From Burkholderiales bacterium (GTDB lineage Bacteria; Pseudomonadota; Gammaproteobacteria; Burkholderiales; JAEUOS01), in the NCBI GenBank assembly GCA_947456845.1, contig CANGUJ010000028.1, positions 1-17,028 on the forward strand: DNA of 17,028 nucleotides, given 5' to 3'. A program made the position numbers and the translations under genes. Shown in pieces: positions 6,815 to 14,213 of the stretch. The first letter of the stretch is position 1. Each line of letters starts with the position of its first letter. The notes below the pieces were generated by a model. The model was given only the letters and a program-made list of their open reading frames with translations. It made no database searches and was not told where the DNA came from.

Positions 6815-6940
6815 CGCGGGATTTCCGGTGTTGAATGCACAAGGCTCCTGTTTTAGGGCCGCCGGGCCGGCCGCGCAATAACCTCCGAGGTAATGGACCG
6901 GGCCGCCGGTGCGCACGCCCCCGCCGCTCCGGGACCCGGG

Positions 6941-7497
6941 TTACTCCAGCTTGAGGTTCTTCATCGGCAGGCTGCGCACCGGCTTGCCGGTGGCGGCGAA
7001 CGCCGCATCCATCACCGCGGGTGCCACCACGCAGATGGTGGGCTCGCCCGCGCCGGCCCAGAATCCATAGGTCGGCACGATCACCGTTTCCGCCGTGGGC
7101 ATCTCGGCGAAGCGCATGATCGTGTACTCGTCGGGATTGGTCTCGACGATGCGCCCGTTCTCGACGTTGCATTCGCCGTAGAGCGTGGCGGTCAGACCGT
7201 AGGCGACCGAGCCTTCCACCTGCGCGGCGATCTGCTGCGGGTTGACCGCATGGCCGCAGTTGAGCGCAAGCACCATGCGATGCACCTTGACCTGGCCGGC
7301 AGGGCTCACCGACACCTCCGCCACCGCCTGGCGCGTGTAATCCTGATTGCCGCCGCGGCGATCGAGGCAGTCGACACCTTGGCGTTCGGGCCTTCGTTCC
7401 ACCGGATCGGCAGCGCATCGAGCGCGGTCTTGGCGGGCCACCAGGTGTCGGCCACCACGGCCAGCGTGGTTTCGTTGACTCGCGCCACCTTCTTTGC
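6941..7497 (-). pseudogene. Remnant of a molybdopterin-binding large subunit (IorB-like aldehyde oxidase/xanthine dehydrogenase family)
   Basis: Two pieces survive. The first, about 7497-7351, encodes KKVARVNETTLAVVADTWW and ALPIRWNEGPNAKVSTASIAA, which match an internal part of isoquinoline 1-oxidoreductase beta-type proteins. The second, 7351-6941, lies in another frame and encodes the genuine C-terminal 135 or so residues, with VHRMVLALNCGHAVNPQQI, EYTIMRFAEMP and WAGAGEPT (which keeps the Glu of the GEP motif), ending at a TAA at 6941-6943. An intact protein of this family is about 700-780 residues; roughly 180 are present. Everything before the first piece and about 300 residues between the two are missing, including most cofactor-binding motifs. 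The only ATG in the second frame (7439-7441) begins non-homologous sequence. A functional product is very unlikely. Confidence 0.85.
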
Positions 7498-7952
7498 GCC
7501 GCGGCGGTTTCGGCGGCGCGATGCACCCCGGCGCACCCGCGCTGGTAGGTGCCGCTGCGGCAGATGCTGGTCATCGCGTCGTCGATGTCCTTGTCCGACG
7601 GCCCGGGCTTTTTCTTGAACAGGGCCGCCGCGGCCTTGATCTGGCCGGACTGGCAATAGCCGCATTGCGGCACATCGAGCTCCGCCCAGGCCTTCTGCGC
7701 CGGACGCGACAGCTTCTGCGAGAGACCCTCGATGGTGACGATCCTGTCGCCCGGCCAAACCGCCGGAACCGGCAGGAAACAGGAGCGCAACACCTCGCCG
7801 TTGAAATGTACCGAACAGGCGCCGCACTGCGCCACGCCGCGGCCGTACTTGGTGCCGGTAAGCCCCACCTGTTCGCGGATCCCCCAAGGCAGAGACGTGT
7901 CGGGTTCGACATCCACCTCGCGCAGCTTGCCGTTGATATTCAGTTTCGCCAT
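7498..7952 (-). pseudogene. Degenerate [2Fe-2S] small subunit (IorA-like) of a molybdenum hydroxylase
   Basis: From the ATG at 7950-7952, with a strong GGGAGGGG ribosome site, about 150 residues align along the whole family length: INGKLREVDV at the start, CGACSVHFNGEVLRSC for the first cluster, QCGYCQSGQI and ICRSGTYQR for the second. Such subunits bind two [2Fe-2S] clusters with eight cysteines. Two are lost: Arg38 (codon CGC) replaces the first Cys of the usual GCG-x3-CGAC motif, and Ser133 (AGC) replaces the second Cys of ICRCGTY. There is no stop at the normal end; the frame runs on as nonsense into the truncated large subunit. Each substitution needs one base change, so the gene appears to be decaying beside its broken partner. 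The surviving reading frame may still be translated. Confidence 0.8.
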
Positions 7953-8096
7953 GCCCCTCCCCCTTCTTGCCTGCGACGCGCCCGGCCGGCATCGACCCGC
8001 GAGAATCAGCGTAGCGCGTCGCGCAGTCGCATGGAAGCCGCCAGCGGCCGCCCGTCGGCAACGCGCCGGATGAACGGCGCCGCCGACGTCATCGGC

Positions 8097-8102
8097 TACC
8101 AT
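8097..8102 (+). promoter_or_regulatory. -10-like element placing the transcript start at the regulator's ATG
   Basis: TACCAT (TA...T core) ends seven bases before the ATG at 8109, so a transcript beginning at the usual distance would start at or next to the A of the start codon, and no Shine-Dalgarno sequence lies in front. This fits leaderless expression of the regulator. No good -35 hexamer is visible. Confidence 0.35.
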
Positions 8103-8108
8103 GCGCGC

Positions 8109-8930
8109 ATGCACCCGGCCGCCCCGCCCGCCGCCCCGTCCGCGCCAGCCTCGACGGGAACCATCCTGCGCGCGTGGCGCAGTCGCCGTCGCATGAGCCA
8201 GCTCGACCTGGCCGCCGAAGCCGACATCTCGGCGCGCCACCTGAGCTTCCTGGAGACGGGCCGCTCGCGCCCCAGCCGCGACATGGTGTTGCACCTGGCC
8301 GAGGCGCTGCGCATGCCGCTGCGCGAGCGCAACGCCCTGCTCATGGCGGCGGGCTTTGCGCCAGTCTTCGGCGCAAGCGCGCTTGCCGACCCGGCGCTGG
8401 CGCCGGCGCGCGAAACCATCGAACTGGTCCTGAAGGGCCACGAACCCTATCCGGCGCTGGCGGTGGACAGGCACTGGACGCTGATCGCCTACAACCGTGC
8501 GGTCATGCCGCTGCTCGAAGGCATCGACCGCGAGCTGCTGGCGCCGCCGGTCAACGTGCTGCGCCTGTCGATGCACCCACAAGGGCTGGCCCCGCGCATC
8601 CTCAACTATGCCGACTGGCGCGCCCACGTGCTGGCCAGGATCCGCCGCGACATCGACCTCACCGCCGATGCGGGCCTGGCCGACCTGCTGGCGGAGCTGA
8701 AGAACCTTCCGGTCCCGGAACACGCGCGCATGGCAGCGCAGGTTTCCCATGCATCGCCGGCGATGGTGGTGCCGCTGCGCCTGAGTTCCCCGGCCGGGCC
8801 GTTGTCCTTCATCTCGACGATCACCGTGTTCGGCACGCCGGTGGACGTGACGCTTTCGGAGATCGCGATCGAGTCGTTTTTCCCGGCCGATGAGCATACC
8901 GCCGGAGTGCTGCGCTCACTGGTCACCTAG
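8109..8930 (+). CDS. XRE-family transcriptional regulator with MmyB-like ligand-binding domain
   Basis: A 273-residue regulator: an N-terminal helix-turn-helix of the Cro/C1 type (about 17-72; RRRMSQLDLAAEADISARHL, SFLETGRSRPSRDMV) followed by an MmyB-like domain (about 100-270), marked by WTLIAYNRA, NVLRLSMHPQGLAPRI and a C-terminal ITVFGTPVDVTLSE. Members of this group bind DNA and probably a small hydrophobic ligand; targets are mostly unknown. An in-frame ATG at 8070 would add 13 residues, but 8109 agrees better with the domain start and the -10-like element just upstream. The gene is divergent from the decayed molybdenum hydroxylase (157-bp gap), a usual arrangement for a local regulator, so its former target may have been that operon (inference). 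Its stop lies 8 bp from the convergent aminopeptidase stop. Confidence 0.87.
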   Translation: MHPAAPPAAPSAPASTGTILRAWRSRRRMSQLDLAAEADISARHLSFLETGRSRPSRDMVLHLAEALRMPLRERNALLMAAGFAPVFGASALADPALAPARETIELVLKGHEPYPALAVDRHWTLIAYNRAVMPLLEGIDRELLAPPVNVLRLSMHPQGLAPRILNYADWRAHVLARIRRDIDLTADAGLADLLAELKNLPVPEHARMAAQVSHASPAMVVPLRLSSPAGPLSFISTITVFGTPVDVTLSEIAIESFFPADEHTAGVLRSLVT

Positions 8931-8938
8931 ACCTGTGG

Positions 8939-11524
8939 TCAGGGAGCGAAGCGCTCGCGGATGCGCACCGTGCGCTCCAGGGTGTCATTGAATTCCAGCA
9001 GCTTCAGGCGCAAATCGGCATCCAGGTCAGGTCGCGCGGCAAAAGCGCGCACTGCGTCAAGCTGAGGTGCGCCATCCTGGCCCGAGATGAAGGCGGAAAG
9101 CCAGCTGCCCACGAAGAAGATCTTGTGGCGACGCTTGAGCATCGGCAGGGCGGCAAGCGCACGCTCGAGGAGCGGCGCCGTCAGGCCCGCGTGCTCGATG
9201 GCATTCATGGGCGCAAGCGCCTGTTCCATCCAGTCCTCGGCGAGCGATTCGTCGCCGAGAAACTGCTCCAGATAGCGCGCCTTGGTCGCGGCATCGCCAC
9301 GCGCCGCGCCGGCGGCATAGGCATAGGCCCGGGTGTCCTCGCCGCTGGAACGCCCTGCCTGCGCAGCCAGCAAGGCCTCGGCCTGCGGATGCCCGCGGAC
9401 GTGGAGGCGTTCGATGATGGCGAAGCGGTCGCGCGGTGCCAGCGGCGCTTCGCCCGCCTTGAGGCTGTCGTCCAGGAGTCGCAGGAGCGCGGCCTGCCCC
9501 GACTCGCTCCATGCGCTGTTGATCAGGCTGCGCATGGCCTGCAGGCGTTCGCCGTTCGCAGGGGCGCGCGCCATGCGCTCCAGCAACGCCGCCTCGAATT
9601 CGCCGGCCAAGGCGTCGCGCTGCGCGTCCGACAGCCAGGCGCGGAACGCATAGGTCATGCGCGACAGCAAGCCGGCATAGGTGATGGCATCGCGCTCTGC
9701 CGGCATCACGCGCAGGGTGAAGCGCAGGAAATCCAGCGGTGCCAGGCGCGCGTCGCGCACCTCTTCCCACAGCGCGTCATAAGCCAGGGCACGGGTGAGG
9801 TTGTCGGCGAGCAGTTCGGGGTATGCCGTGACGGCGGCGATGCTTTGTGCATCGAGCAGGAAGCGCGCGTAGCCAAGATCCCCCGCGTTGGGCACCACGA
9901 TCGCCGGCCGCGCTGCGGGCGGCACAGGCAGGATTGCGCGCCCGCCTTCGAGGACGAGCGGCACCCGCGTCGCCTTGGCATCGGCTGCGATCAGTGCATA
10001 CTCGACGCGCATCGGCCACAGGCCGCCTTCGCCCAGCGTGTCGTTCTGCGTGACGACCCAGTCGCCATCGGCGTTTTGCGGACGCTCGAGACGAACGGTC
10101 GCAAGCCCGCGCCGACTGACCCACGCCTCGGCCCAGGCCGCCAGGTCGCGTCCGCTTTCGCGCTCGAACGCGCGCACCAGGTCGCGCCATTCCAGGTTGC
10201 CGTAGGCATGTTCGCGCACCACGCCGCGCACCGCGCGCTCGAACACCGCGCGGCCGAGGTAGGTCTCGGCCTGGCGCAGCACCGCCGGCGCCTTGGTATA
10301 GACGATCGCCCCGTAGGCGGACTTGGCGTCGGCCAGATTGGCGAGCGGCTGGTGAATGGCGGTGGTGCCCGGTGTTGCATCGGAACGGTAAGCGGCCAGC
10401 TTGGACTGGCGCAGCGCATTCCAGGCGTCGAACTCCGGCAGCAGCACCTCCATGGCGCGCGCGGCGGCGAAATTGGCGAAACCCTCCTTGAGCCACAGGT
10501 CATCGAACCAGCGCATGGTGACCAGGTTGCCGAACCACTGGTGCGAGTTCTCGTGCAGGATCGTGTTGGCGCGGCGCAACCGGTCGGTTGCCGTCGGCGG
10601 GGCGCGGAACAGCATGGATTCCTCGCGCAGGAACACGGCACCGGCATGCTCCATGCCGCCGTAGGGAAACTCGGGCAGCAGCACCAGGTCGTGCTTGTCG
10701 AACGGGAATACGTGTTCGAAGTAGCGCACGAAAAACGCGTTGGATTCGCGCGACAGCCGCAACAATTCGGGTGCTTCGCGCTCGGCGCGCCCGCGCTGCG
10801 ATTGCCGCACCAGGAGGCGCGTGCCGCTCGGGTACCCGGCCTCGGTGAGCGTGGCAAAGGGCCCGGCCGCAAAGGCGAACAGGTAGGTTGGCAGCGGTCG
10901 GGTCGGGGCGAATTCGTGGCGCACCGCGTCGCCCGCAGGCGTTTGCCTGAGCGGCACGCCGTTGCCGACCGCCTGCCAGCCGGCGGGCACCGTCAGCGCC
11001 AGCGACCACACCGCCTTCAGGTCCGGCTGGTCAAAACAGGGGAACACGCTCGAGGCATCGGCAGGCACAAACAGCGAATACACGTAGCGGGCACCGTCGG
11101 TGGCATCGACATGGCGGGTCAGCGCGCTACCGGCTCCAGTGATGGGCGCGCCGAATTCGAGCACCACCTCGTTGCGCCCGGCGCGCAGCAGCGTCGCAGG
11201 GAGCATCAGGTGCTCGTTGAGAACCTGCGCTTCGAGGACCCGGCCATTGACCATCAGCGCCCCGACGGCACCGCCCGGCGCAGGACGGTAGTCGAGCACA
11301 ACCGCGCCGGCAGCCGCGAGATCGAAGCGCAGGGTCAGCCGGCCACGGAAAGCATCCGCCGTGGCCGGCACCGAGGCGTCGATGTCATAGCGCAGGTTTT
11401 TCACTTGCGCCGCGCGCTCGCGCGCGAGGGCGCGCCCAACCCCGGGTTCGGGCGATGCCACGGCAGCGCTCGCGGGACCGGACATGTTCAGTGCCAGGAG
11501 CGCGGCCAGTAGCAAGCGCAGCAT
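8939..11524 (-). CDS. Secreted M1-family zinc aminopeptidase
   Basis: An 861-residue gluzincin of normal full length for bacterial M1 peptidases. It removes N-terminal residues from peptides using one zinc ion. The zinc site is HENSH (324-328) with Glu347 as third ligand, 18 residues on (HExxH-x18-E), inside HENSHQWFGN ... WLKEGFANF. The substrate-anchoring motif, often GAMEN/GGMEN, reads GGMEH (289-293), a variant found in several M1 subgroups. Residues 1-20 look like a Sec signal peptide ending in ASA, so it should be exported to the periplasm; no lipobox cysteine is seen. Order: N-terminal beta domain to about 215, catalytic domain to about 480, then a beta domain and a long helical C-terminal region as in ERAP/PepN-type enzymes. 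The start lacks a good ribosome site. It lies 18 bp after the RraA-like gene, probably co-transcribed with it. Confidence 0.93.
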   Translation of the reverse strand: MLRLLLAALLALNMSGPASAAVASPEPGVGRALARERAAQVKNLRYDIDASVPATADAFRGRLTLRFDLAAAGAVVLDYRPAPGGAVGALMVNGRVLEAQVLNEHLMLPATLLRAGRNEVVLEFGAPITGAGSALTRHVDATDGARYVYSLFVPADASSVFPCFDQPDLKAVWSLALTVPAGWQAVGNGVPLRQTPAGDAVRHEFAPTRPLPTYLFAFAAGPFATLTEAGYPSGTRLLVRQSQRGRAEREAPELLRLSRESNAFFVRYFEHVFPFDKHDLVLLPEFPYGGMEHAGAVFLREESMLFRAPPTATDRLRRANTILHENSHQWFGNLVTMRWFDDLWLKEGFANFAAARAMEVLLPEFDAWNALRQSKLAAYRSDATPGTTAIHQPLANLADAKSAYGAIVYTKAPAVLRQAETYLGRAVFERAVRGVVREHAYGNLEWRDLVRAFERESGRDLAAWAEAWVSRRGLATVRLERPQNADGDWVVTQNDTLGEGGLWPMRVEYALIAADAKATRVPLVLEGGRAILPVPPAARPAIVVPNAGDLGYARFLLDAQSIAAVTAYPELLADNLTRALAYDALWEEVRDARLAPLDFLRFTLRVMPAERDAITYAGLLSRMTYAFRAWLSDAQRDALAGEFEAALLERMARAPANGERLQAMRSLINSAWSESGQAALLRLLDDSLKAGEAPLAPRDRFAIIERLHVRGHPQAEALLAAQAGRSSGEDTRAYAYAAGAARGDAATKARYLEQFLGDESLAEDWMEQALAPMNAIEHAGLTAPLLERALAALPMLKRRHKIFFVGSWLSAFISGQDGAPQLDAVRAFAARPDLDADLRLKLLEFNDTLERTVRIRERFAP

Positions 11525-11542
11525 CGGCCGTAATTCAACGCA

Positions 11543-12214
11543 TCAGAAATCGCAGCCCTTGGCCTTGAGTGTCGCGTCCACCCAGGCGCGGTCAGCCTTG
11601 CCCTTGCGGATGGCGGCCAGCACGGCGTCCTCCTCCTTGGCCTTGGCCTTTGCAGCCTTGAGCACTTCCGCCGCGATATCCACCGGCACGGCGACCACAC
11701 CGTCCTCGTCGCCGACGACGATGTCGCCCGGGCATACCACCATGCCACCCACCGAGATCGGCACATTGATCTCGCCGGGGCCATTCTTGTACGGGCCGCG
11801 ATGGGTCACGCCGCGCGCATACACCGGGAACTTGTTGGCCGCGATCGCGCCGGAGTCGCGGATGGCGCCGTCGATGATGATGCCTTCCACGCCGCGCTTG
11901 GCCGCCAGCGTAGTCATGATCTCGCCGATGATGGCCTGGCTCATGTCGCCGCCGGCCGCCACCACGATGACGTCGCCCGGACCGGCCATGTCGATGGCCT
12001 TGTGCACCATCAGGTTGTCGCCCGGCGGCACCCGCACGGTGATGGCCTGGCCCAGCATGTGGCCGCCCTTGTGCATGGGGTCTAAGCCGTCGCCGCCTGG
12101 CAGGCGGTTCATGCAGTCCGACAGGTGCGCGACCACGACATTGCGGAACTGGCGGATGAGGGCGGCGGGGGCGCGCCTGGGCGCGGGCAGGATGCGAAAA
12201 CCGATGTTGGCCAT
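11543..12214 (-). CDS. RraA-family protein (4-hydroxy-4-methyl-2-oxoglutarate aldolase-like)
   Basis: A 223-residue member of the RraA / class II pyruvate aldolase-like family. Recognisable parts are GGDMSQAIIGEIM (88-100), the core GVEGIIIDGAIRD (108-120) with the Arg119-Asp120 pair that in characterised aldolases binds substrate and metal, and GDIVVGDEDGVVAVP (163-177). Glu98 lies in the place expected for the upstream acidic metal-site residue (21 residues before Arg119). Characterised relatives cleave 4-hydroxy-4-methyl-2-oxoglutarate or oxaloacetate; E. coli RraA instead inhibits RNase E. The glycine-rich loop and RD pair favour an aldolase or decarboxylase, and this would fit ring-cleavage pathways, but no protocatechuate genes are in view. 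A CACAAT -10-like box lies about 40 bp upstream. Confidence 0.85.
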   Translation of the reverse strand: MANIGFRILPAPRRAPAALIRQFRNVVVAHLSDCMNRLPGGDGLDPMHKGGHMLGQAITVRVPPGDNLMVHKAIDMAGPGDVIVVAAGGDMSQAIIGEIMTTLAAKRGVEGIIIDGAIRDSGAIAANKFPVYARGVTHRGPYKNGPGEINVPISVGGMVVCPGDIVVGDEDGVVAVPVDIAAEVLKAAKAKAKEEDAVLAAIRKGKADRAWVDATLKAKGCDF

Positions 12215-12255
12215 GGCGTGTGTGTTCCGGATTTGTTGTGGATGAACAGGCGCGC

Positions 12256-12261
12256 ATTGTG
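12256..12261 (-). promoter_or_regulatory. Possible -10 element for the RraA-like/aminopeptidase unit
   Basis: Read on the minus strand the sequence is CACAAT, four of six matches to TATAAT, about 42 bp before the RraA-like ATG. The matching -35 is unclear. It shares the 158-bp gap with a divergent element for the EamA transporter. Confidence 0.35.
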
Positions 12262-12324
12262 CCTTAAGGCGTGCGGGAAGCGGGATTCGCGGTCCGATCC
12301 CGGCGCGCCCGTGGCGGCCGGCGT

Positions 12325-12333
12325 TGGTATGCT
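12325..12333 (+). promoter_or_regulatory. Possible extended -10 element for the EamA transporter
   Basis: TGGTATGCT has the TGn extension followed by TATGCT (four of six to TATAAT). Transcription would start near 12340, only a few bases before the first ATG of a 10-codon upstream reading frame (12344) and about 33 bp before the transporter ATG. No clear -35, as is usual for extended -10 promoters. Confidence 0.4.
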
Positions 12334-12343
12334 TCGCCCCACC

Positions 12344-12376
12344 ATGAAACGCCCGCCCGCAGTGCCCCGGTCATGA
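12344..12376 (+). CDS. Candidate 10-codon upstream ORF overlapping the transporter start
   Basis: ATG to TGA encodes MKRPPAVPRS. Its TGA (12374-12376) overlaps the transporter ATG (12373-12375) in ATGA. With the predicted transcript start at about 12340 its ATG would be almost leaderless. The transporter has no good ribosome site of its own, so ribosomes ending here could re-start on the transporter. The peptide holds a Pro-Pro pair, a known slow step. Translation is unproven; the arrangement may be chance. Confidence 0.25.
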   Translation: MKRPPAVPRS

Positions 12377-13278
12377 AACCGCGCGACATCATCGACCTCA
12401 TGCTGCTGGGCGCGATCTGGGGCGCCTCCTATCCGCTCATGCGCATCGCCACCCCGGAATTCGGGCCGTTTGCGCTGAACCTGCTGCGGGTCGGCATCGG
12501 CGCGGCCTGCCTCCTGCCGCTGCTGCACGGACGTGGCGGGCTTGCCGCGGCGCGCGGCCATGTCGGCGCGATCTGCGTCGTCGGCGTGATCAACACGGCC
12601 CTGCCATTCGTGCTGCTGGCCTATTCCACCCTGCACCTTTCGGCCGGTTTCGCCGCCATTCTCAACACCGCCGCGCCGCTGTGGGGCGCGATCGTCGCCT
12701 GGCTGTGGCTTGGCGACCGCTTGAACGCTGCGCGAATCGCCGGCCTGGGCATCGGCTTCGCAGGCGTGGCCACCCTGGTATGGGGCAAGGTCGCCATCAG
12801 TTTCGAAGGTACCTCGCTGGCCATCGCCGCTTCTCTTGCCGGCACGCTGATGTACGGGATCGCCGGCAGCTACACCAAAAAACGCCTGACCGGCGTGGCC
12901 CCGCTCGCGGTGGCGGCGATCAGCCAGGTGGCGGCCACCCTGGTGCTGTTGCCGCTGGCCATGGCGACCTGGCCCGCCGCGCCGCCCTCGGGCAAGGCCT
13001 GGGCCGGCGTGCTGGTGCTCGGCATGATGTGCACGGGCGTGGCCTACATCCTCTACTTCCGCCTGATCGCCAACGCCGGCCCGGCGCGCGCGATCGCGGT
13101 ATCGTTCCTGATCCCCGCCTTCGCCCTGGCGTGGAGCGGGCTGTTCCTGGGCGAGGTGCCGACGCCGCGCATGCTGGCCGGGTGCGTGGTCACCCTGCTA
13201 GGCACGGCGCTAGCCACCGGCATGGTCGGCGGCCGCAAGCCGGCGGCGGCGGCACGACCCAGGCCGGGTACTACCTGA
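12373..13278 (+). CDS. EamA/DMT-family inner-membrane transporter
   Basis: A 301-residue protein with ten predicted membrane helices in two EamA repeats (about residues 5-130 and 140-285), the usual length for the drug/metabolite transporter superfamily. The first repeat opens with LMLLGAIWGASYPLMRIA and ends in WGAIVAWLWLGDRL; the second shows the matching ...LIPAFALAWSGLFLGE. Such proteins generally export amino acids, their analogues or other small metabolites, or exchange solutes; the substrate cannot be read from the sequence. The start is the ATG at 12373; longer in-frame starts upstream would add a basic non-family extension. The 3' end overlaps the convergent GrdB-like gene by 8 bp (13271-13278). 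No partner gene suggests a role. Confidence 0.88.
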   Translation: MKPRDIIDLMLLGAIWGASYPLMRIATPEFGPFALNLLRVGIGAACLLPLLHGRGGLAAARGHVGAICVVGVINTALPFVLLAYSTLHLSAGFAAILNTAAPLWGAIVAWLWLGDRLNAARIAGLGIGFAGVATLVWGKVAISFEGTSLAIAASLAGTLMYGIAGSYTKKRLTGVAPLAVAAISQVAATLVLLPLAMATWPAAPPSGKAWAGVLVLGMMCTGVAYILYFRLIANAGPARAIAVSFLIPAFALAWSGLFLGEVPTPRMLAGCVVTLLGTALATGMVGGRKPAAAARPRPGTT

Positions 13279-14203
13279 TCGTCGCATCGCGCACGCCCTG
13301 CGCCACCGCCTTGATCTGGTCGTTCTCGGCGCGACGCCGAGCGATTTCGTCCGGGGACAGGCGCGCAGCGTTGAGGTAATCCAGGCGCCACTCGGCCGGC
13401 CCCGCCCAGCGCAAGGGGTTCTGCACGGTGGTGCGCGGCGCCACCGCGGATTCCAGCACCTTGAGCGCCAGTTCGAGCGTGCTGTCGCAGGCCTCCGGCT
13501 CGTTGGGGCGGCCGGCGGCGTTGCCGAGCGGGAAGTCGCTGAACAAAAAACGCGGCACGCCCACATGCTCGACGATGTCCTTGGCGGCGCCCATGATCAC
13601 GGTGGCAATGCCGTTGGCCTCAAGATGGCGTGCGGTGAGGCTCATGGTCTGATGGCACACCGGGCAGTTGGGCACCAGCACGGCGCAATCGACCGCGTCT
13701 TCCCTGAGATAGGCCAGTACCTCGACGCAGTCCGATTCAAGGGTGTGGCGCTGGCTGCGATTGGTGGGTACGCCTACGAAACGCGGCGCGACCGCGCCGA
13801 TGCGCCCGGCCGCCGCGGCGCGGCGCAGGGCCGCCAGGGGAAACCAGGCGTTGACATCATCGACCGCGTGCAGACGGTCCACCGCCACGTGGGAGACGCG
13901 CAGGTCGTGGTCCGCCGCGCTGTCGCCGACATAGGGCTTGTAGAACTTGGCCGCCGCGTTGTAAGGCGAACGCACGGTCTGTTCGCCCTTGCCGGGTTGA
14001 TAGGGCGCCGCGGTGGTGAGCAGGGCCACGCGCGAGCGCGCCAGCGGTTTGGCCAGCGGCGCGAACGGCACGTCGATGTAATGCGCGTAGCGGTACGGAT
14101 TGCCGTAGCCCAGCACGTCGTACCAGTCATGGGTGCGCTGTATGTAGCGGATCGGCTGGTCCCAGTCCGGGGCGAAGTCGATCTCGGGCATGGTCTGGGT
14201 CAT
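13271..14203 (-). CDS. Cysteine homologue of glycine/sarcosine/betaine reductase selenoprotein B
   Basis: A 310-residue protein related to GrdB/PrdB, the selenoprotein subunits that reductively cleave glycine, betaine or D-proline in anaerobic clostridia. The diagnostic part is AVLVPNCPVCHQTMSLTARH (174-193), then ATVIMGAAKDIVEHVGVPRFL (200-220) and FPLGNAAG (224-231). At the position where clostridial proteins carry selenocysteine there is Cys180 (codon TGC), with Cys183 forming a CPVC pair. No SECIS need apply and no in-frame TGA is present. Length is shorter than full GrdB (about 435 residues). The ATG at 14201-14203 has a strong GAGGA ribosome site overlapping the stop of the quinone oxidoreductase gene 10 bp upstream, so the two are one operon. 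Partner GrdA, GrdC or GrdE genes are absent, so a classical glycine reductase is excluded in this window. Reaction unknown; thiol or selenium-free reductive chemistry is inference. Confidence 0.78.
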   Translation of the reverse strand: MTQTMPEIDFAPDWDQPIRYIQRTHDWYDVLGYGNPYRYAHYIDVPFAPLAKPLARSRVALLTTAAPYQPGKGEQTVRSPYNAAAKFYKPYVGDSAADHDLRVSHVAVDRLHAVDDVNAWFPLAALRRAAAAGRIGAVAPRFVGVPTNRSQRHTLESDCVEVLAYLREDAVDCAVLVPNCPVCHQTMSLTARHLEANGIATVIMGAAKDIVEHVGVPRFLFSDFPLGNAAGRPNEPEACDSTLELALKVLESAVAPRTTVQNPLRWAGPAEWRLDYLNAARLSPDEIARRRAENDQIKAVAQGVRDATIR

Positions 14204-14213
14204 GGACTTTTCC

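Noticed and set aside
6881..6891. ACCTCCGAGGT inverted repeat downstream of the pseudogene
   Set aside because: Only five paired bases, no T tract, and no nearby promoter; not distinguishable from chance.
6856..6909. Direct repeat GGGCCGCCGG (6856-6865 and 6900-6909) as the target-site duplication of an insertion
   Set aside because: The 34 bp between the copies hold no element, and GC-only decamers recur often at this composition.
5913..8897. A 994-codon open minus-strand frame covering several genes
   Set aside because: It is an artefact of GC-rich DNA. Only its last 124 codons and the IorA-like part (from 7952) resemble real proteins, and the rest lies antisense to the regulator or out of frame with the MAPEG gene.
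9125..11512. A 795-codon plus-strand frame opposite the aminopeptidase
   Set aside because: Composition is the reverse complement of an M1 peptidase gene, with no recognisable domain; the opposite strand has HExxH-x18-E and a signal peptide.
13664..13666. Selenocysteine in the GrdB-like protein
   Set aside because: The codon is TGC, so an ordinary cysteine; no in-frame TGA exists before the true stop.
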